Assembly (NCBI GenBank): GCA_015056545.1
Contig: SVGE01000006.1
Location: 26,710-90,709 of the forward strand
Direction of reading: 5' to 3'
DNA length: 64,000 bases
Source: Clostridiales bacterium
GTDB taxonomy: Bacteria > Bacillota > Clostridia > TANB77 > SIG350
Part shown: positions 44,789 through 51,389 of the stretch, in pieces
Numbering within the stretch: position 1 is the stretch's first letter
How the letters are laid out: the number at the start of each line of letters is the position of its first letter
Translations under genes and position numbers: made by a program
Notes under the pieces: generated by a model
What the model was told of the DNA's origin: nothing
The model's database searches: none
Seen by the model: the letters and a program-made list of their open reading frames with translations, nothing else

Positions 44789-46294
44789 TTATTCACCTTT
44801 AGCCAAAGGTTTCATTGTTGGGAATAATAATATATCTCTAATTGATGCAGAATCAGTAAGTAACATTATTAATCTGTCTAAACCGATTCCTAATCCGCCT
44901 GTTGGTGGAAGACCATACTCTAAAGCATTTACAAAATCTTCATCCATTCCACCTGCTTCTTCGTCACCTTTATTTTTAGCTTCTACTTGTTTTAAGAATC
45001 TTTCATATTGGTCAATAGGGTCATTTAATTCTGAATAAGCATTACCATATTCTCTACCACCAATAAACATTTCAAATCTTTCTGTTAATCTCTTATCTGA
45101 TGGTTTTCTTTTTGTAAGTGGTGAAACTTCAACTGGGTAATCAATTATAAATGTTGGTTGAATTAATGTTTCTTCAACAAATTCTTCGAAGAATGCATTT
45201 ATAATATGTCCTCTTGTATTTTTAATTTCATCATATTCAACATGTTTTTCATCAGCTAATTTTCTAGCTTCTTCGTCTGTTTCAATAGTATTAAAATCAA
45301 TTCCTGTAACTTCTTTAATACTATCTATCATACTAATTCTTCTCCAACCTGGAGTTAAATCAATTTCTACTCCTTGATAGCTAATTTTGGTTGTTCCTAA
45401 TACATTTTTAGCTATTGTAGAAACTATTTCTTCTGCAATATCCATCATATCATTATAATCTTCATATGCTGAATATAATTCAATATTTGTAAATTCAGGA
45501 TTGTGTTTTATTGACATTCCTTCATTTCTAAATAATCTACCAATTTCATAAACTTTATCAAAACCACCAACAATTAATCTTTTTAAATATAATTCAGGTG
45601 CGATTCTTAAAAACATATCAATACCTAAAGTATTATGATGTGTTATGAATGGTCTAGCTGCATCTCCTGAAACTATTGTACTTAGTATTGGTGTTTCAAC
45701 TTCCATGTATCCTTTGCTATCTAATATTCTTCTTAATTCTTTAATAATTTTGCTTCTTAAAATAAATGTATCTTTAACTTCTGGATTAACAATTAAATCA
45801 ACATATCTTTGTCTATATCTTAAGTCAGTATCTTTTAAACCATGATATTTTTCTGGTAATGGTTTTAAAGATTTTGTTAATAATGTAACTTTTTTAGCAT
45901 GAACAGATATTTCTTCTGTTTTTGTTTTAAATACAAAACCTTCTATACCTACAATATCTCCAATATCATAAGTTTTAAACTCTTTATATAATTCTTCACC
46001 TAAATCATTTGTGCTAACATAACATTGCATTTTTCCTTGCATATCTTGAATATGGCAAAATGAAGCTTTTCCCATAATTCTTTTAGCCATAATTCTACCA
46101 GCAATTACTACATCTTTACCTTCAAATTCTTCATAATTTTCTTTTATTTGGCTACTTGTATGTTTTCTATCAAATTTAGTTATTTCAAATGGATCTTTTC
46201 CTCTTTCTTGTAGGTCTTTTAATTTTTCCCTTCTTATTTTCATTAATTCATTAATATCTACTTCTTGATTTTGATTGTTTGTGTTTTCACTCAT
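44789..46294 (-). CDS. lysS: Lysyl-tRNA synthetase (class II)
   Basis: A 501-residue class II LysRS. An N-terminal OB-fold ('[20 protein letters not shown]') is followed by the catalytic core: '[20 protein letters not shown]', motif 2 '[19 protein letters not shown]', '[15 protein letters not shown]' and motif 3 '[20 protein letters not shown]'. It charges tRNA-Lys. SD GGAGGGATTA. No T-box is visible in the short upstream spacer. Confidence 0.97.
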   Translation of the reverse strand: MSENTNNQNQEVDINELMKIRREKLKDLQERGKDPFEITKFDRKHTSSQIKENYEEFEGKDVVIAGRIMAKRIMGKASFCHIQDMQGKMQCYVSTNDLGEELYKEFKTYDIGDIVGIEGFVFKTKTEEISVHAKKVTLLTKSLKPLPEKYHGLKDTDLRYRQRYVDLIVNPEVKDTFILRSKIIKELRRILDSKGYMEVETPILSTIVSGDAARPFITHHNTLGIDMFLRIAPELYLKRLIVGGFDKVYEIGRLFRNEGMSIKHNPEFTNIELYSAYEDYNDMMDIAEEIVSTIAKNVLGTTKISYQGVEIDLTPGWRRISMIDSIKEVTGIDFNTIETDEEARKLADEKHVEYDEIKNTRGHIINAFFEEFVEETLIQPTFIIDYPVEVSPLTKRKPSDKRLTERFEMFIGGREYGNAYSELNDPIDQYERFLKQVEAKNKGDEEAGGMDEDFVNALEYGLPPTGGLGIGLDRLIMLLTDSASIRDILLFPTMKPLAKGE

Positions 46295-46333
46295 AGTAAT
46301 CCCTCCTAAAAATTTTCAGTATATATTATATTG

Positions 46334-46375
46334 CAAAAACAAGAAAATATCAAGATAATCCCCGATATTTTCTTG
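46334..46375 (-). terminator. Rho-independent terminator after the broken Rpn gene
   Basis: Stem CAAGAAAATATC / GATATTTTCTTG (12 bp) followed by TTTTTG on the minus strand. Confidence 0.85.
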
Positions 46376-46401
46376 ATATTTAGTATTTTATTAATGATAT
46401 A

Positions 46402-47275
46402 TTAAACATATAACTTTTCCAATTCTTCATTATTTAATCCAGTTGCTTGCATTATTACTTCCTTAGCTATATTTAATTTTAACATGTTTTTTGCAATTTC
46501 TTTTATTCCTTCTCTTCTACCACGTTTTTTCCCTCTTCTTTCCCCTCTTTCTTCTGCTCTACTAATTCCATTATAATAATCACAATTCCATTTAAATCTT
46601 AATTCTTCCATTCTTATTCTCTCTTCTCTCTTCTCTTTTTTTCACTCTCTCTATTGCTTTATCAAGCTTTCTTATATCTCTATTTTTTTCCTTTATCATT
46701 TCTATCTCCTCCTTTTCTTTCCCTCTCATATATATTAACCACTGCGTTAATTTATCTTCTCTATTTAGTTTTTGCCCTTCTACTTTTGGTAACTCTATAA
46801 AATAATATTTTAATTTTGTTTTTATTTCTGTTTCTCTATGCTTTTCTATTACTGTTACTGTTTTGCTTAAATATTCTTTATGTTTATTTATTCTAAAATT
46901 CAATATATTTATTAATATTACTTCTTTTGCTCCTTTATACTGAGTTCCTTTATTAATACTATTTGCATATATTTTTGTCCCATATCTTTCTGTTCTATAT
47001 TCTATATCCCCTTCATTATAATTTTGCATTTCTATATTTATTATTATTCCATCATTTATTATTGCTTTTACATCTAATCTCCCTGTTTTTTCATTTCTTC
47101 TATATTGTTCTAATGTAGCATCTTGATATACTTCTATTTTTTCTACTTTTATTCCTGTTATTAACTCTATTAATCTTTTCGTAAAATATTTATTTTCTTC
47201 ACTTCCAAATATGCTTTTAAATATATAGTCATATGTTATATCTGACCTTTCGTTTGTTTTCTTATGTATTTTCAA
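46402..47275 (-). pseudogene. Frameshifted Rpn family (PD-(D/E)XK transposase-like) nuclease
   Basis: Two overlapping frames (46592-47275 and 46402-46611) together make one Rpn protein. The first holds the nuclease core ('DYIFKSIFGSEENKYF', 'GRLDVKAIINDGIIINIEMQ'), the second the C-terminal tail ('EERGERRGKKRGRREGIKEI' and 'MQATGLNNEELEKLYV'). The complete paralog at 56389-57306 has both in one frame, so this copy carries a frame shift near 46600-46611. Translation begins at TTG (47275), with AGGAGG 6 bases upstream. Rpn proteins promote RecA-independent recombination. It lies directly downstream of the DGR reverse transcriptase. Confidence 0.8.
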
Positions 47276-47410
47276 TACTTACCTCCTTATATATATTCTA
47301 CAATCTCTTTATACGTTTGTCAATATGACATTTATATATTGCTTAATTTATTACACATTTTTTATTATTTAATTTCCTGGATGATTTAAACGAATTGTTT
47401 TTTAGATTTT

Positions 47411-47471
47411 TTAAAATATTATAATATTTTTAGATGTATTATTTATATCATATTTTCCATTAATTGTAAAT
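47411..47471 (-). repeat. Upstream repeat shared by Rpn genes
   Basis: This stretch (containing TAGATGTATTATTTATATCA and TTTTCCATTAATTGTAAATA) recurs at 15810-15861 upstream of the Rpn remnant, and a shorter match lies at 57444-57485 upstream of the intact Rpn gene. It is probably the promoter region or end of the Rpn element. The rest of 47276-47561 shows nothing else. Confidence 0.5.
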
Positions 47472-47561
47472 ATACATAATTATTTTTAGAACAAAATAGT
47501 TGGAAATTATATTAAACAATAACTAACTGTTTTACTATTAGTATTTTATTACCAAATTAAA

Positions 47562-48518
47562 CTATTTTATTACAAATTTTTTCTTTGTTAAATTTTCATA
47601 ACTATTTATACTTGATAATAAACTATTTAAATTTATATAACCATTTCTATATTTATATATTTTTCCTTTTAACTTTCTCTTGCAACTCCTATATTTTATA
47701 TATTCATTTTTTTTACTTCTTCCTAAAAATACATAATTATTTGTATCTCTATATATTCTTGTTTTTCTATTTAAAACAAGTTTTTCTTTTCCTAAAAAAA
47801 TCCTTATTTTTTCTAAACATTCTTTTAAATATTCTTTAGACTCATGTAATAATATAAAATCATCCTGATAACGTATATAATACTTTATTTTTAGTTCTTC
47901 TTTTATATAATGGTCCATATCATTTAAATAAAATATAGCTAAAACTTGTGATGTCATATTCCCAATACCCAAGCCATTTTCTTCACTGTCTATTATTTTT
48001 CCAACTATTTCTAACGCATCTTTATCTTTTATTCTCCTAGCAAGTTTTTGTTTTAAAATATCATGGTCTATACTTGCAAAATATTTAGTTACATCACATT
48101 TTAATATATAATATGTACCATATTTTACTTTACATATTCTATTATATTCTTTATGTAATTCTAGTCCTAGCTTTGTACCTTTTCCTTTTCTACTTGCCAC
48201 ATTGTTTTCTATCAGACAAGGTAGGATTGCTGGCATTAATATATATCTTGCAACTAAATGATTTATAGTTTTATCAAACATATTTTGACTTACTATTCTT
48301 CTTTCTTTTGGTTCATATATAGTAAAAACATTATATGGACCAACTTCATATTTCTTATTTTTTAATGTATTATATATCTTTGAAATATTTATACACTTAT
48401 ATTCCTTAAATACTCTTACTTTTTTCTTGTTTCTCGTATTTCTACATACTTCATTAAATACAGTCATTATATTTTTTAGCTCATATGTTTGCTCATATAA
48501 ATTATTTTTTCTTTTCAT
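47562..48518 (-). CDS. DGR reverse transcriptase
   Basis: A 318-residue reverse transcriptase without maturase or endonuclease domains. Motif A is 'ILKCDVTKYFASIDH' (residues 139-152), the DGR-specific motif is 'GIGNMTSQ' (184-191; DGR enzymes have GxxxSQ where group II intron enzymes have QGxxxSP) and the catalytic box is 'IRYQDDFILLHES' (YQDD, 217-220). The N-terminal region ('YKCINISKIYNTLKNKKYEVG') and end ('EYIKYRSCKRKLKGKIYKYR') are basic. It copies the TR RNA with errors at adenines and the product replaces the variable repeats. It lies just downstream of the TR, behind a strong hairpin. Confidence 0.95.
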   Translation of the reverse strand: MKRKNNLYEQTYELKNIMTVFNEVCRNTRNKKKVRVFKEYKCINISKIYNTLKNKKYEVGPYNVFTIYEPKERRIVSQNMFDKTINHLVARYILMPAILPCLIENNVASRKGKGTKLGLELHKEYNRICKVKYGTYYILKCDVTKYFASIDHDILKQKLARRIKDKDALEIVGKIIDSEENGLGIGNMTSQVLAIFYLNDMDHYIKEELKIKYYIRYQDDFILLHESKEYLKECLEKIRIFLGKEKLVLNRKTRIYRDTNNYVFLGRSKKNEYIKYRSCKRKLKGKIYKYRNGYINLNSLLSSINSYENLTKKKFVIK

Positions 48519-48531
48519 AATCCCTCCAAAC

Positions 48532-48579
48532 TAAAAAGCAGAAAAGTTTCCTAATTTTCATTAGAAATTTCTTTTCTGC
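48532..48579 (-). terminator. Strong hairpin with T-run between TR and reverse transcriptase
   Basis: On the minus strand GCAGAAAAG-AAATTTCTAAT and ATTAGGAAAC-TTTTCTGC form a long stem with a GAAA loop, followed by TTTTTAG and then the RT SD (GGAGGGA). It lies 155 bases after the TR. It has the form of a terminator: it may end the TR RNA and limit RT expression, or shape the RNA primer region. Which one cannot be told from the sequence. Confidence 0.7.
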
Positions 48580-48734
48580 CTAAAAATAGTACTAATATAT
48601 ATTCCTTTTCGTATAAACTACTAACAAATACATATATCCACTTTTAATTTATAGTTAAAACCTAACTAAAGGATATAATCTGTTTCTATTTTCTCTTATA
48701 CAGCTACATAACTGCATAACCTCAGTCATAGAAG

Positions 48735-48885
48735 CTACAGGGCGCAAACCATACACGTTGTTGTTCTCGTTACCATTCGAATTGTACAAGTTGTACGTGT
48801 TCACGTTGTCGTCGTTCACATTGCGCACATTGAAGTTCGCATTGTCGTTGTTGAAATTTACATTAGCGCAAGACGAAGACAGCCA
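48735..48885 (-). repeat. DGR template repeat (TR)
   Basis: 151 bp flanked by avd and the RT gene. The coding-sense strand is rich in AAC/AAT triplets (46 adenines), and 3 downstream or remote genes end with versions of it that differ mainly at these adenines. Its ends, CAGGG-like GGTTTGCGCCCTGTAG and the TGGCTGTCTTCGTCTTGCGCT side, are identical in all three variable repeats. A 77-codon ORF over it (48655-48888) is the in-frame shadow of the target reading frame and not a gene. Confidence 0.95.
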
Positions 48886-48912
48886 CATTATCCATTATAC
48901 CCTAAAAATGTG

Positions 48913-49257
48913 TTATGATGTTGCTTTCATCCATCCCATTATGTTTCTAACTAACTCATCCAATTTTTCTCCAAAGCGTAAATATTTTTTTGCATTTATT
49001 ATCTTTTTCTCATAACACAAATTTATTAAAAAGTCTAAATATTTAATTTCTGCTATAATTTGTTCTTGCAAAGCTTTTCTTTTTGTCTTATCACTTGTAA
49101 TATTCGCACTATAAACCTTCAATAATATCCCATATGTTATTTCTTTTATTTCTCTTTTTAACTCTAAATCTTTCTTGGGGAAGTTAACTAAATTTTCTTC
49201 TACTCTCATGATAAATTCTTTTACCAGTTTAATTATTTTAAATTTTTCAGATTTCAT
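48913..49257 (-). CDS. avd: DGR accessory variability determinant (Avd)
   Basis: A 114-residue, strongly basic four-helix-bundle protein: 'KIIKLVKEFIMRVEENLVNF', 'KKDLELKREIKEITYGILLK', 'KRKALQEQIIAEIKYLDFLI' and 'KYLRFGEKLDELVRNIMGWM'. The last helix ending in G-W is typical of Avd. It forms a pentamer that binds the RT and the TR RNA in the Bordetella phage system and is required for cDNA synthesis. Its ATG overlaps the end of MSL by 11 bp, and the TR begins 28 bp after its stop. Confidence 0.9.
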   Translation of the reverse strand: MKSEKFKIIKLVKEFIMRVEENLVNFPKKDLELKREIKEITYGILLKVYSANITSDKTKRKALQEQIIAEIKYLDFLINLCYEKKIINAKKYLRFGEKLDELVRNIMGWMKATS

Positions 49258-49687
49258 ATACTATTTTTTCTATTTCTACTATTTTACCATTGATTTCATC
49301 ATTAGTTAGGTTTTCCATCAAATATCCATATATTTCATTTACCTTATTTCGTTTTGTTATATACTTGTTTGCTACATTATATATTTCATCATATTTATTT
49401 TTATTTTTATAATCTTCTTCTATTTCTACATTATATTCATTACTTCTATCAATTACCCTATAATTTATACATTTATCTTCTAATCTACTAATTACCTTAT
49501 TTAATGCTGTTTCTGGAAAACCACAACTATTTACATTACCTTCAATTTTTTTAATCTGATAATTATACATATATGAAATTATTACTGCATCTTTTCCATA
49601 TACATATATGAATTTACCACCTCTTACCATTACTACATCCTTTTTATGTAATTCCTTTACTGTTCTTATTATATTTATTATTCCCAT
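49247..49687 (-). CDS. DGR-associated MutS-like (MSL) accessory protein
   Basis: 146 residues. 'VMVRGGKFIYVYGKDAVIIS' followed by 'CGFPETALNKVISRLEDKCI' and 'NYRVID' resembles MutS domain I (F-Y-x-x-(F/Y)-G-x-D-A ... G-x-P-x-x-x-L...L...G-x-x-V-x-I), the mismatch-recognition domain, without the rest of MutS. Small MutS-like proteins of this kind have been listed as DGR accessory genes; their role is not established. It is the only intact copy; two truncated copies lie behind targets 1 and 2. The N-terminus 'MGIINIIRTVKELHKKDVV' follows target 3 by 88 bp. Confidence 0.7.
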   Translation of the reverse strand: MGIINIIRTVKELHKKDVVMVRGGKFIYVYGKDAVIISYMYNYQIKKIEGNVNSCGFPETALNKVISRLEDKCINYRVIDRSNEYNVEIEEDYKNKNKYDEIYNVANKYITKRNKVNEIYGYLMENLTNDEINGKIVEIEKIVYEI

Positions 49688-49707
49688 TATCTACTCCTTT
49701 CTGCTTC

Positions 49708-49776
49708 CCCCAAAACAGTTTAGAGCTGACTAGGGCCACGCGGGGCGACGAGGACGCCCCCCACGCGCTTTCGTCC
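49708..49776 (-). repeat. GC-rich hairpin element downstream of VR3
   Basis: Between target 3 and MSL, the minus strand contains GGGGCG-TCCTCGT-CGCCCC, a 6-bp G+C stem with a 7-base loop, set in sequences (GACGAAAGCGCGTGGGG before; GGCCCTAGTCAGCTC after) also found behind VR2. A hairpin at this position is needed for efficient homing in the Bordetella phage DGR; by analogy this is the likely counterpart. Confidence 0.6.
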
Positions 49777-51005
49777 TATTTTATTTCCCAGGCTGTTTCT
49801 TGTGTATCTCCTCCTGCTTCTTCATCTACTACTTGGATGCTAGAGCTTAGAGTAACTACAGGGCGCAAACCAAACACGCTGCTGTCCTCGTAACCACCCG
49901 AATCGTACAAGTAGTACGTGCCCACGTAGTCGCCGCCCACACGGCGCACATAGAAGTCCGCATAGTCGCCGCTGAAACCTACAAGAGCGCAAGACGAAGA
50001 CAGCCAGTAGTACTTATCTCTAAATATCATGTCTTTTGCTATCTCACTCGCTTCTGTACATGCTGATTTATTGTAGTAGTAATATAACTCTAAATCTTCA
50101 TAATCGTCTGGTAGGCTCCAACCACTTACATCCCACTCAGCCTCTGCTATTGCATCTCCTAATGTAAACCCTATTTCTTTATTTACTTGGTTTCCTTCAC
50201 TATTATAGTAATATGGTACTGGTTCATACTTTAATACTTCATTTACATCTTCTACTTTTAAGTTCCTTCCTCCATATACCTCTTGGCATATTGCATCTAA
50301 TGCTCCTGGTCCTTTTGTAAATCCTTGCTCTCCATATAGGTATATATTCTCTACTGGATCTACACTTACTAATGTTACTGCAGAACCATCTTTTTTTAGC
50401 ACTCTCCACTTTATACCTTCGTTATATCCTATTATATTTTCGCCTTCTTCATATTCACCAATATCCCAATAATCTCCATCGACATCATTAAATATCCAGT
50501 CTGTTGCTTCTGCTCCCAGTTTTTCTGTTATATTATATGTCTTTCTTTCTCCTTCAGGTATACTATATTTTACATAGTCTCCTTCTTCCATTAACGCTAC
50601 TGCTGATGTTTTCGCTACTCCTATTCCTAATTCTGCTAACCATGTGCTATATGGCTCCTTACTTTCACTTCCTAATACTATTTCTCCATTACTTATTGCT
50701 ATTAAATCTTTATACTCTTCTTTAAATTCGGGGATTATTGCCTGTATTTCTGCTAATTCTGTTGCATTATATAATCCACCTTCTCCATTCCCGGTTGCTA
50801 AATTAATCATATTTTCTGCGTTCTTTACTGCTAGTATTTCTTGATATGTTCTTATATCACTTTTAAATACCGCTTCTTTTGCCTTCTCTATTATGCCTCC
50901 TTCCATAAATGTAACTATAACTGCTGCTGTTAATATTATTAGCACAATTATTGTTACAACTAATGCGACTAAACTTATTCCTGCTCTTTTGTTTCTCATA
51001 AACAA
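49776..51005 (-). CDS. DGR target 3 (cis target): pilin-like surface protein with variable lectin-fold domain
   Basis: A 409-residue protein with the same plan as targets 1 and 2: 'AGISLVALVVTIIVLIILTA' hydrophobic segment, 'AVFKSDIRTYQEILAVKNAE' helix, middle region with 'IKWRVLKKDGSAVTLVSVDP' and C-terminal 'YWLSSSCALV...FGLRPVVTLSSS'. VR3 covers about residues 334-383 and differs from the TR only at template adenines, so this gene has been rewritten by the DGR and has not drifted since. SD AAGGAGGAATTG. It is the first gene of the DGR locus (target-MSL-avd-TR-RT). The leader is related to those of targets 1 and 2 but shorter. Confidence 0.9.
   Translation of the reverse strand: MFMRNKRAGISLVALVVTIIVLIILTAAVIVTFMEGGIIEKAKEAVFKSDIRTYQEILAVKNAENMINLATGNGEGGLYNATELAEIQAIIPEFKEEYKDLIAISNGEIVLGSESKEPYSTWLAELGIGVAKTSAVALMEEGDYVKYSIPEGERKTYNITEKLGAEATDWIFNDVDGDYWDIGEYEEGENIIGYNEGIKWRVLKKDGSAVTLVSVDPVENIYLYGEQGFTKGPGALDAICQEVYGGRNLKVEDVNEVLKYEPVPYYYNSEGNQVNKEIGFTLGDAIAEAEWDVSGWSLPDDYEDLELYYYYNKSACTEASEIAKDMIFRDKYYWLSSSCALVGFSGDYADFYVRRVGGDYVGTYYLYDSGGYEDSSVFGLRPVVTLSSSIQVVDEEAGGDTQETAWEIK
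49856..50006 (-). repeat. DGR variable repeat VR3 (cis)
   Basis: 151 bp aligned by hand to the TR without gaps. All 27 substitutions are at adenines of the template sense strand (46 available); no G, C or T of the template has changed. This is the classical DGR signature. Confidence 0.97.
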
Positions 51006-51042
51006 TTCCTCCTTAATATTTCCATTATTGGGTAATGGCTCC

Positions 51043-51234
51043 CTAAGTTCTTTTTAAGCGCACTAAAAAGAACTTAAGACCATATTACGTTTTCGTAATA
51101 TATTCTTAAGCTCTCTTGTAAATTTACGCATGTTAATTAAAGATGTTTTTATTCTATAAACATCCCCCCCCCTAGTATTTAGCACTTTCTGGCTCTTTTG
51201 GTTGGTTTTATTTGACATTTTCTTCACCCCTTTT
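51043..51234 (-). promoter_or_regulatory. Structured 5' leader of DGR target 3 with overlapping terminator/antiterminator
   Basis: The folded domain (ATGTCAA at 51218-51212 with the weaker partner TTAACAT at 51136-51130; AGTGCTAAATACTA; nine G at 51164-51172; GATGTTT/AAACATC hairpin) is followed by a hairpin at 51068-51114 with TTTTT after it. TAAGTTCTTTTT in the 3' arm (51076-51065) can instead pair, 12 of 12 bases, with AAAAAGAACTTA at 51055-51044 just before the SD. The two folds exclude each other, as in an attenuator. A CCATTA/TAATGG hairpin lies between this and the SD. Confidence 0.7.
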
Positions 51235-51241
51235 CGTGATT

Positions 51242-51270
51242 ATATTACCATATGTGTTTTAACTTTGCAA
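51242..51270 (-). promoter_or_regulatory. Sigma-A-type promoter of DGR target 3
   Basis: TTGCAA (51270-51265), 17-base spacer, TAATAT (51247-51242), in the same place relative to the leader as in targets 1 and 2. Confidence 0.7.
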
Positions 51271-51346
51271 GCATTTTTTTACATTTTTTTACTTTATTTT
51301 TTATTAGATTTATCACAGAAAAAATATATGAATTTTTTTCCATTTT

Positions 51347-51377
51347 AAAAGACCTCATAATATAATTATGAAGTCTT
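51347..51377 (-). terminator. Terminator after the P-type ATPase
   Basis: Stem AAAGAC-TCATAAT / ATTATGA-GTCTTT (one mismatch) 13 bp after the gene stop; followed by TTTTAAAATGG on the minus strand. Confidence 0.65.
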
Positions 51378-51389
51378 TCTATTTTTATT

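Noticed and set aside
47562..48518. Group II intron or retron reverse transcriptase
   Set aside because: No maturase domain, intron RNA or msr/msd was seen; the GxxxSQ motif, Avd and TR/VR pairs identify a DGR.
48655..48888. A 77-codon Asn-rich ORF over the template repeat
   Set aside because: It is the target reading frame preserved in the TR; it lacks an SD and any independent protein features.
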